Shown piece after piece: positions 53,883 through 63,130 of a DNA stretch of 64,000 bases. Location: assembly GCA_017431405.1 (NCBI GenBank), contig JAFRLB010000055.1:1-64000 (forward strand), given 5' to 3'. The notes beneath the pieces are model-generated. The model was not told the origin of the DNA and ran no database searches. It was given only the letters and a program-made list of their open reading frames with translations. The position numbers were made by a program, and so were the translations under genes. Position 1 is the stretch's first letter. Every line of letters starts with the position of its first letter. The stretch is from Erysipelotrichaceae bacterium (GTDB lineage Bacteria > Bacillota_I > Bacilli_A > Erysipelotrichales > Erysipelotrichaceae).

Positions 53883-54014
53883 ATGAATTTTACACCAGCT
53901 AATTTTGTGGCAAATCTGCAATACCTTTTAAAAGGTGAACTGGGCTTATTCTTCGCTTTGGGAATCATTGCCCTTTCAACAATTGTTTTAAATAAGATAT
54001 CTGAAAAGAAGTAG
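53883..54014 (+). CDS. 43-residue membrane protein of the Na+ decarboxylase operon
   Basis: ATG 53883 follows TAGGAGGT, a near-perfect ribosome site, nine bases after oadB. The product starts MNFTPANFVANLQYLLKG, has one helix (GLFFALGIIALSTIVL, about 21-36) and ends KISEKK. It reads straight into the operon terminator. I infer a small accessory subunit, comparable to the extra small subunits seen in some Firmicute oxaloacetate decarboxylases. Confidence 0.75.
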   Translation: MNFTPANFVANLQYLLKGELGLFFALGIIALSTIVLNKISEKK

Positions 54015-54041
54015 TTCGAATGAACTACTTCTCTTTTTTTT
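54007..54041 (+). terminator. Terminator of the pckA-oad operon
   Basis: AGAAGTAGTTC and GAACTACTTCT around GAAT, then eight T. The hairpin includes both the last codons of the 43-residue gene and the stop of the converging mutS. Confidence 0.92.
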
Positions 54042-56559
54042 CTGTCTTTTTCTTTAATTCCGCTACCAGCTGTAAGGCTTCAATAGGTGTCATGTTATTA
54101 GGATCAGCCTTGGTGAGGACATCTTCTATTTCCTTTAATTCCTTAGGAACCTTTTCAACCATTACCATCTGTGTCTGATCGTTATGGTGTTTCTTGGTTG
54201 TTTCAAAGTCCTTTAACAGATCCTTGGCTCTGTCTATGACACTGTCAGGCAGCTTGGCTAATGAAGCAACATGGATACCATATGACTTATTGGCCTTACC
54301 GTCCTTTACCTTATATAAGAAGGTTATCTTGTCATTTTCCTCATGAACGTCAACGTGCTTGTTCTTGATGCCGTTCATGTTATTCTCCAGACTGGTCAGT
54401 TCATGATAATGCGTTGAGAATAATGTCTTGGCACCTATTACGGCGTCAATGTATTCCAGCATTGCCTGAGCTAAGGCCATGCCATCATAGGTAGAAGTAC
54501 CTCTGCCTATTTCATCAAAGATGATCAGAGAATCCTTTGTGGCGTTCTGTAAGGCGTTATTGGCTTCATTCATTTCCACCATGAATGTTGACTGGCCGGC
54601 TAAGATATCATCGGTAGAACCGATTCTGGTAAATATCTGGTCAAATATTGGCATCTCAGCGCTCTTGGCAGGTACATAACAGCCGATCTGAGCCATTAAT
54701 ACGATTAAGGCACACTGTCTCATGTATGTACTCTTACCGCCCATGTTAGGACCTGTAATAATCTGTATCGGCTGATTACTGTCAATGTAAATGTCATTTG
54801 GGATGTACTGATCCTTGTCTATTGATTCTAATATCGGGTGTCTGCCCTGTTTAACGCTTAATATGCCTGTATCGTTAAATGAAGGTCTGACAAAGGCATT
54901 GTTACTGCTGACAACGCTTAAGGCATAGACACTGTCAATTACTGCCAGGCATGTTGCCAAGCGCTGTAAGGCAGGCAGATACTGCTTTATTTCACTTATT
55001 AACTGTTCAAACAGTTCACTTTCCAGTCTTATGGCTCTTTCTTCGGCGTGTAAGATGGCGTCTTCCTGTTCCTTCAGTTCAGCGGTAATGTATCTTTCTC
55101 CAGTCGTTAAGGTCTGTTTACGCTGGTAGCCCCATTCTTCCTTAACCTGAGAAACTGCGCCTCTTGATACTTCAATGTAATAACCGAAAACCTTATTGTA
55201 GCCGACCTTTAAGGTCTTGATTCCGGTTCTTTCCTTTTCCTTCTGTTCCAGTTCAACGATCCAGTTCTGACCCTGACGCTGAATCTTACGGTATTCATCA
55301 AGCTGCTGGTTATAACCGTCCTTGAATATGCCACCCTGATGAGTAGATACAGGCGGTTCATCAACAATGCTGTTCTGAAGTCTTGCTCTTAAGCTGTCAC
55401 ACTGATCGATGTCATCGTATTCAGGGTAGATCTTACTGTTCTTAACGATTTCCAGAATGCCCGGAACCTGATCCAAAGACTTCTGTAATCTCAAGCAGTC
55501 TCTGCCGTTGGCACTGCCATAGGCAACTCTTGAAATCAGTCTTTCAATGTCATATAACTGGCTCAGATACTCTTTTAAAGTCTCTCTCTTAATGAAATTC
55601 TTCTTAAGATAGGCAATCATGTCCAGACGCTGATTGATCTTATCCAGGTCTCTTAACGGCTTCTGGATCCACTTCTTCAGCATACGTGAACCGGCCGCAG
55701 ACTGGGCCTTATCAAGGTAATTCCATAAGGTTATGGCCTTGCTGTTCTGCTTGTTGGCTTCAACCAGTTCCAGATTCTGCAAGGTGGAATAATCCATCTT
55801 GAGATACTCATCATTGTTCTCTAAAGCAAATGGCATCAGATGAGTCATTGACCTCTTTTGAGTTGTTTCCAGATAGTTTAATATTCTGCCAATTGCTTCT
55901 AATAAATGGACGTCTTCCGTGTCTGCACACAGATTTCTGTACATAGGCTGAATGTCTGAAAGGTCACATACAGATACCGTAACCAGATCCATGTTATTTA
56001 TGCTCTTCAGATTCTTCTGGTTATAATCGCTCTTAACTACTATTTCCTTAATGTCATTGCTTAGAATGACCTGTTTTAATCTGATGTTATCGTGTTCAAT
56101 GTTTATTAACTTTGTTTCACCTGTCGTTATGTCACAGACAGCCAGGGCATAGCCATAGCCATAATCACATAAGGCTGCCAGGTTTATAGTAGCCTTTTCA
56201 TCCATGACTTCATCAATGGCCGTACCAGGTGTAATGATTCTTATTACATCTCTCTTAACCAGGCCTACTGCTTCGGCAGGATCTTCCAATTGTTCAACAA
56301 TGGCTACCTTATAGCCCTTGTTTATTAATCTCTGAACATAACTGGTTACGGCGTGATGAGGTACGCCACACATTGGTACCCTTTCTTCAACGCCGGCATT
56401 TCTGCCGGTTAATACCAGGTCCAGTTCATGAGAAGCGGTCTTGGCATCATCAAAGAACATTTCATAGAAGTCACCCAGACGATAAAAAATCAAACAATCA
56501 GGATTGTTCTTCTTTATTTCCAGATAATGAGTCATCATAGGTGTATACTGTTGTGTCAT
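54025..56559 (-). CDS. mutS: DNA mismatch repair protein MutS
   Basis: 844 residues. Mismatch-recognition RLGDFYEMFFDDAK (Phe-Tyr-Glu), Walker A GPNMGGKSTYMRQ, Walker B IIFDEIGRGTSTYDG and LFSTHYHELT. Monocistronic here, with a GAGG ribosome site and TATAAT upstream. Confidence 0.97.
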   Translation of the reverse strand: MTQQYTPMMTHYLEIKKNNPDCLIFYRLGDFYEMFFDDAKTASHELDLVLTGRNAGVEERVPMCGVPHHAVTSYVQRLINKGYKVAIVEQLEDPAEAVGLVKRDVIRIITPGTAIDEVMDEKATINLAALCDYGYGYALAVCDITTGETKLINIEHDNIRLKQVILSNDIKEIVVKSDYNQKNLKSINNMDLVTVSVCDLSDIQPMYRNLCADTEDVHLLEAIGRILNYLETTQKRSMTHLMPFALENNDEYLKMDYSTLQNLELVEANKQNSKAITLWNYLDKAQSAAGSRMLKKWIQKPLRDLDKINQRLDMIAYLKKNFIKRETLKEYLSQLYDIERLISRVAYGSANGRDCLRLQKSLDQVPGILEIVKNSKIYPEYDDIDQCDSLRARLQNSIVDEPPVSTHQGGIFKDGYNQQLDEYRKIQRQGQNWIVELEQKEKERTGIKTLKVGYNKVFGYYIEVSRGAVSQVKEEWGYQRKQTLTTGERYITAELKEQEDAILHAEERAIRLESELFEQLISEIKQYLPALQRLATCLAVIDSVYALSVVSSNNAFVRPSFNDTGILSVKQGRHPILESIDKDQYIPNDIYIDSNQPIQIITGPNMGGKSTYMRQCALIVLMAQIGCYVPAKSAEMPIFDQIFTRIGSTDDILAGQSTFMVEMNEANNALQNATKDSLIIFDEIGRGTSTYDGMALAQAMLEYIDAVIGAKTLFSTHYHELTSLENNMNGIKNKHVDVHEENDKITFLYKVKDGKANKSYGIHVASLAKLPDSVIDRAKDLLKDFETTKKHHNDQTQMVMVEKVPKELKEIEDVLTKADPNNMTPIEALQLVAELKKKTEKKEK

Positions 56560-56674
56560 TGATTAATACCTCGGCTTATTTATTATAGCATTTTTAGTAA
56601 GCTGTATTCTCAAAAAATATTGAGTGTATATTATCAACAATATATCTATAATATTAATATAAGGAGATGAAAAT

Positions 56675-57076
56675 ATGGATAATGTTAACAGAGTATGTGC
56701 ATTTTTAAAGGAATGTGGAACTTACTATCTGGCAACCGTTGATGGTGATCAGCCAAGAGTTCGTCCATTTGGAACAGTCAATGTCTTTGAAGGCAAGCTT
56801 TACATTCAGACCGGTAAGGTAAAGGATGTTTCAAAGCAGCTGGCCATTAACCCTAAGGCTGAAATATGCGGCTTTGTGAATGGCAAGTGGATCAGAGTAT
56901 GTGGAAAACTCATCAATGATGACAGAGTAGAAGCCAAGAAGACAATGTTGGATAATTATCCTTCATTAAGAAACATGTATGATGAGAACGATGACAACAC
57001 TCAGGTTCTCTACTTCTCAGAAGCTGTTGCCACAATATCAAGCTTCACTGCTCCTGCTGAAACGATCAAATTATAA
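56675..57076 (+). CDS. Pyridoxamine 5'-phosphate oxidase-fold flavoprotein
   Basis: 133 residues with the split-barrel pattern: YYLATVDGDQPRVRPFG near the start, KLYIQTGKVKDVSKQLAINPKAEICGF and WIRVCGKL. Such proteins bind FMN or similar cofactors; the substrate is not known. Single gene with AAGGAG ribosome site, divergent from mutS. Confidence 0.85.
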   Translation: MDNVNRVCAFLKECGTYYLATVDGDQPRVRPFGTVNVFEGKLYIQTGKVKDVSKQLAINPKAEICGFVNGKWIRVCGKLINDDRVEAKKTMLDNYPSLRNMYDENDDNTQVLYFSEAVATISSFTAPAETIKL

Positions 57077-57083
57077 GACATTT

Positions 57084-57111
57084 AAAAAGCGGATATGTAA
57101 ATCCGCTTTTA
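57084..57111. terminator. Bidirectional terminator
   Basis: AAAAGCGGAT and ATCCGCTTTT around a 6-base loop between converging genes, with T/A runs on the two sides. Confidence 0.85.
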
Positions 57112-58635
57112 CTATGCCTGCTGGTCAATGTATTTCTTAATGTTCTTATAGGCCTTTAGTTCTTTCTTGATCTGGCGGTACATTGAAACACTTCCAGGTC
57201 CAAATTCAACAATGTACTTGAAGTATGTTTCTACTACCTTTGAAGCTCCCAGATTCAGGATCTCTTCCTTGTTTACCAGACTGTTGTCATAGGTTGTAAC
57301 ACTGAAGGAAGTAGGACTGCCGTCAACAATTCTGATGTTCTTGATGCCGCCGAATGCTCTGATCATGTCCTTTCTGTTCTGCTTTTTCTTATCAGGTTCC
57401 AAGAAGTCGAGAGCGAGTATTCTGTAGTATACCCAGACTTCCAGTAAGCCTATGGCAAAGAACAATAATCCAAATACCCCAAGAGTAATGATCGTATTCT
57501 GACCTAAACGCGGGAAGATCTCAATTAATCCCGGTAATGTGCCCGGCGTTGCATATAGTAATGGTCCGGTAAAGTTATAACCGATGCACACCTTGATGGC
57601 ACTGAATAAGCCGTATATCAGACTGGATACTACAACGTTACTGAACAGTAATGCCGGAGAAATGATGAACAGATAATACTGTAACGGCAATATCGTTCCT
57701 GAGAACATTGAAGTAATGATCACAATGATAAGTAAGCCAAGCTGTCTCATTCTGTCGAGCTTATTTGAATACTGGGTATATATACCGATAACCAGTCCCG
57801 GTATGTATAACATGTTGATAATGTAATATGGTGTAATGTACTTACCTACACCCGGCTGTAAGCTGCCCTGTGCCAGCTGTGCTGTCCAGATGTTTACGTC
57901 ACCGACATAGCTGTTTCCCGTAGCGTCCATCCAGCTGCCGCCAAAACCGGCAAACCAGAAATTACGGTGGATGATATCCTGTAACCCTACTATTTCATGA
58001 ACTCTCTCCGTTATTCCATAAAGGAACATGCAGGCTGGATTTGTTGAGTTATCACTTAAGAAGTTCATTGCTCTTTCCAGTATGTTCACATAGAAAGGAT
58101 ATACATATGCCGTAACAAAGCCTAATGCGGCACTTACAAGTACGGTCAGAATCAAGAACCAGGCATCGTTATCAATGAATCTCATGATGCCGTAATTCAA
58201 TCTCTGACGGGACATCTTATAGATAAGTACGACCGTAATGATCGCCATCATGCTGCAGATGATACCCATGTTATAAGGATATCTGTTTACCGTTACCCCA
58301 AAGAAATTCCCTAATGGGGAGAATGAATAATAGTATACCGGTAAGGTCTGATTACCAAAAAACATGGTAATGATCTGAATTGTAAAATATGAAATTAACC
58401 CGCCAATGATAGGTACTGAATCCTCATGTCTCTTGCCAATGACATTAATGACCAGAAACAAAGGGAAAAAAGCCTTTATTACGGCACCTGCGTATTGGCA
58501 GATTCCCAATAACAAAGACACTAGTTCATTATTGCTTGTAAATGTATTACCTATCCCCAGTAGAATAATCGCAACAAAGTACATTATCAAAGGGGCTTTT
58601 AATCCATTATGAGTAGAATACCATAACTTCTTCAT
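57112..58635 (-). CDS. Glucose-family PTS EIIC with a degenerate EIIB-like tail
   Basis: 507 residues. The EIIC part (about 1-420) has LLGIGNTF, FLYGITERVHE (the GITE sugar-binding motif) and IIHRNFWFAGFGGSW. The C-terminal 80 residues read like EIIB (AFGGIKNIRIVDGSPTSFSV, then EEILNLGASKVVE) but the VDACxTRLR phosphorylation Cys is missing; the segment is VDGSPTSFS. Transport would need another EIIB, or the protein may be a sensor. Standing alone, no other PTS component adjoins it. Confidence 0.8.
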   Translation of the reverse strand: MKKLWYSTHNGLKAPLIMYFVAIILLGIGNTFTSNNELVSLLLGICQYAGAVIKAFFPLFLVINVIGKRHEDSVPIIGGLISYFTIQIITMFFGNQTLPVYYYSFSPLGNFFGVTVNRYPYNMGIICSMMAIITVVLIYKMSRQRLNYGIMRFIDNDAWFLILTVLVSAALGFVTAYVYPFYVNILERAMNFLSDNSTNPACMFLYGITERVHEIVGLQDIIHRNFWFAGFGGSWMDATGNSYVGDVNIWTAQLAQGSLQPGVGKYITPYYIINMLYIPGLVIGIYTQYSNKLDRMRQLGLLIIVIITSMFSGTILPLQYYLFIISPALLFSNVVVSSLIYGLFSAIKVCIGYNFTGPLLYATPGTLPGLIEIFPRLGQNTIITLGVFGLLFFAIGLLEVWVYYRILALDFLEPDKKKQNRKDMIRAFGGIKNIRIVDGSPTSFSVTTYDNSLVNKEEILNLGASKVVETYFKYIVEFGPGSVSMYRQIKKELKAYKNIKKYIDQQA

Positions 58636-58683
58636 CGGCTCACCTCAACTATTATCATACCATTTACTCAATGCTGATTCAAA

Positions 58684-59469
58684 TCAGGTAAAGAGGTGGT
58701 ACAGATGCTCAATGTATTCTATATCTTTATATCTGGCTACCTGGAACTCCTTGTCAGAAAGAGTTACTTCAACTGAAGTTGAGCCCTTTAAGTTTATCGC
58801 ATATCTGTCAAAGCACAGTAATGCGGTATCATCATAATCACTGTACAGCTTAATGACATTTCTGCCATCCATGATCAGCGGTACACCTAATGAACGGTAA
58901 TGAACATGGTGAATACCTGTGATTTCGGTAAATTCCATAATGTTATCAAGACCTGATTCAACAACAGCTCCTCTTAAGGATCTGTTATAAGCCGTTGAGC
59001 CAACCTGAGTACATACACATACACCTGTTCCTCTGTATGTTTCAAGCTTCTTATCATTAATGATAACATCAATGGTCTGAGTCTTTATGACGTTTTCTAT
59101 TCTCATTTCGTTAACTGCCAGATAGTTCTTAACATCATCACCCTTGACAGTTATCTTTAACATTTTCTTCTTTTCAATTTTCGGAGTCTTATTCACAATG
59201 TCACTGACATACTGATCAAGTTCATCGACTGTATAGTCGGCAAAAAAGCCCAGGGTTCCGGTATTAACAGCCGCAAAGATGGTCGTGTCGAGTTTCTTTA
59301 TGTATTTGTGAATTGCCGACAGAAAAGTTCCGTCTCCGCCAATTACACAAACCAGATCAGGGTCCCTGTCAGCATATGAAAGACCACTGTTAAACAAAGA
59401 CTTCTGTACTTCTTTTGATATTTTTATGGAATCTGCATCATCCTTAGATACAATGGCAAATTTTTTCAT
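58684..59469 (-). CDS. nadK: NAD kinase
   Basis: 261 residues from ATG 59469 (AGGAAG ribosome site; the GTG three codons earlier overlaps it). GGDGTFLSAIHKY (Asp-rich ATP site), NTGTLGFFADYT and GSTAYNRSLRGAVV are typical, the last being a variant of GSTAYxxSAGG. It makes NADP+ from NAD+. Confidence 0.93.
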   Translation of the reverse strand: MKKFAIVSKDDADSIKISKEVQKSLFNSGLSYADRDPDLVCVIGGDGTFLSAIHKYIKKLDTTIFAAVNTGTLGFFADYTVDELDQYVSDIVNKTPKIEKKKMLKITVKGDDVKNYLAVNEMRIENVIKTQTIDVIINDKKLETYRGTGVCVCTQVGSTAYNRSLRGAVVESGLDNIMEFTEITGIHHVHYRSLGVPLIMDGRNVIKLYSDYDDTALLCFDRYAINLKGSTSVEVTLSDKEFQVARYKDIEYIEHLYHLFT

Positions 59470-59522
59470 TTGTTTCACTTCCTGTTTTGATTATTGTATC
59501 ATAATTATGAGAGGTTTTATAT

Positions 59523-60053
59523 ATGCAACACGCCATTGAAACTGAATTAAAGATGATACTGACCCGTGAACAGTTCAATAAGCTGTTAAGCTTTTATCAG
59601 CCAATAAGATTTGTCAAACAGGTCAACACATACTATAAGAACAACAATTCCAGCCACTACGCCTTCAGAATCAGAGAAAAGGAAGGAAGAACGCTCTTTA
59701 CCCTGAAACAGAAGACTGATGATGGCGTTATGGAATACGAAAAGTACCTTAACTGCCCGATTGAAGAAGATGAAGACGTTGTAAGAACCTTAAATGATTT
59801 CAATGTACATCAGCCGTATGAAATACTGGGTACTCTTGTAACTTACAGAGCAATGTACTGTGATGAACTCGCTGAGTTGTGTTTTGACATTAACCTCTAT
59901 AACGGTATCACTGATTATGAAGTAGAATATGAAATAAAAAAGGAACATGACTATGAATCGGCCTTCATCAGCATATTGAATAAGGCAGACATCAAGTATG
60001 TTCCTAATAAGATTTCAAAATATAAGAGATTTGCCAACAGCGTTAATTATTAG
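59523..60053 (+). CDS. CYTH-domain protein (triphosphate tunnel family)
   Basis: 176 residues. The N-terminal IETELK gives the ExExK motif, followed by YYKNN...YAFRIREKEG, TLKQK and VEYEIK, which line the triphosphate tunnel. Activity may be inorganic triphosphatase or thiamine-triphosphatase; unknown here. Its divergent neighbour is nadK, the usual pairing in Firmicutes. Confidence 0.88.
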   Translation: MQHAIETELKMILTREQFNKLLSFYQPIRFVKQVNTYYKNNNSSHYAFRIREKEGRTLFTLKQKTDDGVMEYEKYLNCPIEEDEDVVRTLNDFNVHQPYEILGTLVTYRAMYCDELAELCFDINLYNGITDYEVEYEIKKEHDYESAFISILNKADIKYVPNKISKYKRFANSVNY

Positions 60054-60063
60054 CGCTGTTTTT
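60036..60063 (+). terminator. Terminator after the CYTH gene
   Basis: AACAGCG and CGCTGTT around an 11-base loop containing the stop codon, followed by T. Confidence 0.75.
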
Positions 60064-61189
60064 AATTCTTGGCAATTCTCGGTAATAATACTTCGTTGTA
60101 TAAAAGTGTAACGATTCCGGCAAATGGAATTGCCAGTAAGATACCAACTACGCCAAACAGTTTTCCACCAACGACAATGGCAATCAGTACTATTACTGCA
60201 GGTATGCCTAATGTATTGCCAAACAGCTTTGGCTTTACAATGTAGCCGTCGATGATCTGCAGAACTACTGTTATGGCGACGAATATCAGAGCATGAATCG
60301 GTTTTACTGATAAGAGGATGAATGCGCCAATTACACCGCCAATGATAGGACCAAATGTCGGTAACATGTTAGTCAAGGCAACAACTACTGAAATCAATGG
60401 TACATATGGCATTCTGAATACTAACATTAATACCGCATTTATTAAACCTACACCAATGGCTTCAAGCAGCGTACACCAGATGTATCTGGTAAGAATATCA
60501 TTACATCTGCGGAAGAACTGTGTTCTTTCGTCAAATTTCTCATCATAGAACAGAATTCTTCTGACATTCATGATTTCTTTCTTGATCTTTTCCTTGTCAT
60601 TCAGGAAGTAAATTGCCAAAATGAAGCCAATTACAAGATTTATCATGCCTGTTCCAAACTGGTATGAAGTTGAAATCAGCTTTGCAATGTAAGATGGAAG
60701 ATTATTGGCAAAATCCTTGATCAGCTGAGTGATTGAATCACCAATCTGGGAAATATCAATGCCAAACCTCATGGCCAGCATCTCCATCTGATAGATAATG
60801 TTATCCTGTGAATTCAGATACTTATTAACGTTAGCGAATATACTGCTGAAACTTTCTACTAACGAAGGTATCAGTAATATTAATAATACGAACAACAGTA
60901 CAAACATTACAAATAATGTTATGAGTATTGCCAGCCAACGCCAGTTGAAATCAGGTTTTATCTTTTTTAACTGTTTTTCAAACAGTTTCATCATTGGGTT
61001 AAGAATATACGCAATGACACAGCCTATTACAACCGAAGAAAATAAGGAATAAATCTTCCCAATGAGTCTGAATACAGCCGGAATGTGATTAAGAGCAAAA
61101 TAAAGCAGCACTCCTGCGCAGATTGCTACTGTATATGATGCCCAGACATGATTCTCCAGGTACTTAATAAATTTACTGTCCTTTTTCAT
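60062..61189 (-). CDS. AI-2E/PerM-family membrane transporter
   Basis: 375 residues with about eight membrane segments. IGCVIAYILNPMMKLFEKQLK near the N-terminus, a large soluble loop after helix 3, and the conserved VPLISVVVALTNMLPTFGPIIGGVIGA are typical of the AI-2E (YdgG/PerM) family. Members export diverse small molecules or Na+; the substrate is not predictable. Confidence 0.9.
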   Translation of the reverse strand: MKKDSKFIKYLENHVWASYTVAICAGVLLYFALNHIPAVFRLIGKIYSLFSSVVIGCVIAYILNPMMKLFEKQLKKIKPDFNWRWLAILITLFVMFVLLFVLLILLIPSLVESFSSIFANVNKYLNSQDNIIYQMEMLAMRFGIDISQIGDSITQLIKDFANNLPSYIAKLISTSYQFGTGMINLVIGFILAIYFLNDKEKIKKEIMNVRRILFYDEKFDERTQFFRRCNDILTRYIWCTLLEAIGVGLINAVLMLVFRMPYVPLISVVVALTNMLPTFGPIIGGVIGAFILLSVKPIHALIFVAITVVLQIIDGYIVKPKLFGNTLGIPAVIVLIAIVVGGKLFGVVGILLAIPFAGIVTLLYNEVLLPRIAKN

Positions 61190-61240
61190 TATTTACCCCT
61201 TCATTAATATAATAACAAACTTTTAAAACATGACAAACAA

Positions 61241-61269
61241 AAAGAATCAAAACGCCTGTTTGATTCTTT
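61241..61269 (-). terminator. Terminator of the dnaX-ybaB-recR operon
   Basis: AAAGAATCAAA and TTTGATTCTTT around a 7-base loop, followed on the minus strand by a T-rich run, 15 bases past the stop at 61284. Confidence 0.85.
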
Positions 61270-61283
61270 ATTGTTCATATTCT

Positions 61284-62204
61284 TTAATCTATTCTTCTGT
61301 ATTCGTACTTACAGTCAAGTAATGTTTCCTTCTGAATATCCAGTAAATCAACATTACTCAGTACAACGATCTTAACTTCCTCGTTGATGGTGTTTTTAAG
61401 GCTGTTATTGATGAAAACAAGCTCGCCCAACATGTTAATGAAGTTTTCCTTATTGTCTCTCTGGCTGCTTGTATATATGTAATATAAGGTCTTAGGTTCC
61501 TTAAATGATATGAAGCCTACATGTTCATTGTTGATCCATTCAACATTCTCTTCCTTATAAAGGTTGTAACAGTGTTTACGGAATGAATCAGCTTTAACTG
61601 TCAGTTCGTTATGCATGCTCTCATATATTGAAGCTATCTGATATCTTAATATCTCGTTATTGAAGCCATTAAGATCTATTTCTCTGTTATTAAGAGCTGC
61701 ACTCCAGGAGTCAATGCCTACTTCCTTTACCTTCTGTAACAGTTCCAGGGTAACATGACCCTCATGAGCATCAAGATAGGTAAAGCTTTCAAGGTTACCA
61801 GGAAGTTTTATGCCTAATTCAGACAGATATATTGGTCCCTGGAAGAAAATTACATCTTTTAAGATCAGACAGCTGATGGTTTCAGGGAGTTCAGCATTCT
61901 TATTTGTTTTCTGAATGGCCGCAACTAAATCTCCCTTGTCGATATAACCTGTCTTATTGCCGTATTTACGCCATAAGTTTCTTATGGACATCTGTTTTTC
62001 GCCAACAAAACAGCCATAACCAACAATTCCCTTTTCCTTATTACGTGACTTCTCATTTCCCTTTGAAAGGAAGAAGAGCAGATCACCGGGCTGGAAAGAA
62101 GAAAACCTTTTTGTTGATAAACGCCAGAAGACAATGTCCTGACCGCCGTTCACACGGTGGTACTCCAGCATTTTCTCATCTGATACATATGCAATTGCGG
62201 CCAT
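61284..62204 (-). CDS. EVE/PUA-like-domain protein downstream of recR
   Basis: 306 residues. The N-terminal half looks like an EVE/PUA-type fold: VFWRLSTKRFSSFQPGDLLFFLSKG and GIVGYGCFVGEKQMSIRNLWRKYGN. The C-terminal half (about 150-306), rich in Asn, Glu and Lys, is not recognised but could be a nuclease-type domain. EVE domains bind modified bases in DNA or RNA. The ribosome site is AGGAGGT and it begins nine bases after recR. Confidence 0.6.
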   Translation of the reverse strand: MAAIAYVSDEKMLEYHRVNGGQDIVFWRLSTKRFSSFQPGDLLFFLSKGNEKSRNKEKGIVGYGCFVGEKQMSIRNLWRKYGNKTGYIDKGDLVAAIQKTNKNAELPETISCLILKDVIFFQGPIYLSELGIKLPGNLESFTYLDAHEGHVTLELLQKVKEVGIDSWSAALNNREIDLNGFNNEILRYQIASIYESMHNELTVKADSFRKHCYNLYKEENVEWINNEHVGFISFKEPKTLYYIYTSSQRDNKENFINMLGELVFINNSLKNTINEEVKIVVLSNVDLLDIQKETLLDCKYEYRRID

Positions 62205-62213
62205 AGGTACCTC

Positions 62214-62807
62214 CTATTGTTTGATTCTGCCCTGGAAAGCCCTCATCAAGGTAACATCATCAGCGTAATCAAGATTACCGCCGCTTGGTAAGCCGCTGGC
62301 TAATCTGGTTACTGAAATGTTTTCATATTCCTTAAGTCTCTTGGTAAGATACAACGCCGTTGTGTCTCCTTCCAAGGTAGAATTTGTTGCGATTATAATT
62401 TCCTTTGTGTTTTCGTCTATTCTTTCAAACAGAGATTCAATGTTGATGTCTTCCGGTAAAACTCCTTTAACAGTAGAAATTGCACCATGAAGAACATGAT
62501 ATAAGCCATTGTACTGTCCCAGCTTTTCCAAAGCCATTACATCCTTAGGCTGCTGAACAACACAGATGGTCGTTCTGTCTCTTTCCTTGCTTGAACAGAC
62601 TTCACACTGCTCATTTTCGGTCAGATTACCACATACAGGGCATCTTTTTATCTTGTGTAACACATCCTGAAGCAGTTCTGCGAAGTTTTCCACCTTTTCC
62701 TCAGGCATTTCAAGAACAGCCATGGCATATCTTTCGGCTGTCTTTCTACCTACTGATGGTAACGATCTGAACTGTTCAATCAGTTTTTCCAGTGAAGAAG
62801 GATACAT
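62214..62807 (-). CDS. recR: Recombination protein RecR
   Basis: 197 residues: N-terminal HhH LPSVGRKTAERYAM, four-Cys zinc finger CPVCGNLTENEQCEVC, and a Toprim domain with IIIATNSTLEGDTTALYL. It loads RecA with RecF and RecO. One base after ybaB. Confidence 0.96.
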   Translation of the reverse strand: MYPSSLEKLIEQFRSLPSVGRKTAERYAMAVLEMPEEKVENFAELLQDVLHKIKRCPVCGNLTENEQCEVCSSKERDRTTICVVQQPKDVMALEKLGQYNGLYHVLHGAISTVKGVLPEDINIESLFERIDENTKEIIIATNSTLEGDTTALYLTKRLKEYENISVTRLASGLPSGGNLDYADDVTLMRAFQGRIKQ

Positions 62808-62808
62808 T

Positions 62809-63129
62809 TTATAACCCCAAACCAGGTATGTTAAGAGATCCGGCCAGATCTCCTACTAATCCTTCCTTATCTTCTGTTACCTTATTTGTAACTTCATTGA
62901 TTGCCAGCATGAGTGCATCTTCAAGAATTTCCCTGTCATCACTTGTGAAATTTTTAGCAAAGTCATCATTGATCTTTACTGATATTAACTCATAATCACC
63001 GTTCATCGTAACTTCTACGATGCTCTTGCTTTTAGTTGATGTATATTCCTTATTCTTAAGCTCAGCATCTTTTCTCTGCATTTCTTCTTGTATCTTCTGA
63101 GCTTCTCTCATTAATGAATTAAAATCCAT
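62809..63129 (-). CDS. ybaB: YbaB/EbfC nucleoid-associated protein
   Basis: 106 residues, with MREAQKIQEEMQRKDAEL, VEVTMNGDYELISVKI and LEDALMLAINEV, as in the YbaB/EbfC family. DNA-binding protein conserved between dnaX and recR, as here. Confidence 0.95.
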   Translation of the reverse strand: MDFNSLMREAQKIQEEMQRKDAELKNKEYTSTKSKSIVEVTMNGDYELISVKINDDFAKNFTSDDREILEDALMLAINEVTNKVTEDKEGLVGDLAGSLNIPGLGL

Positions 63130-63130
63130 G

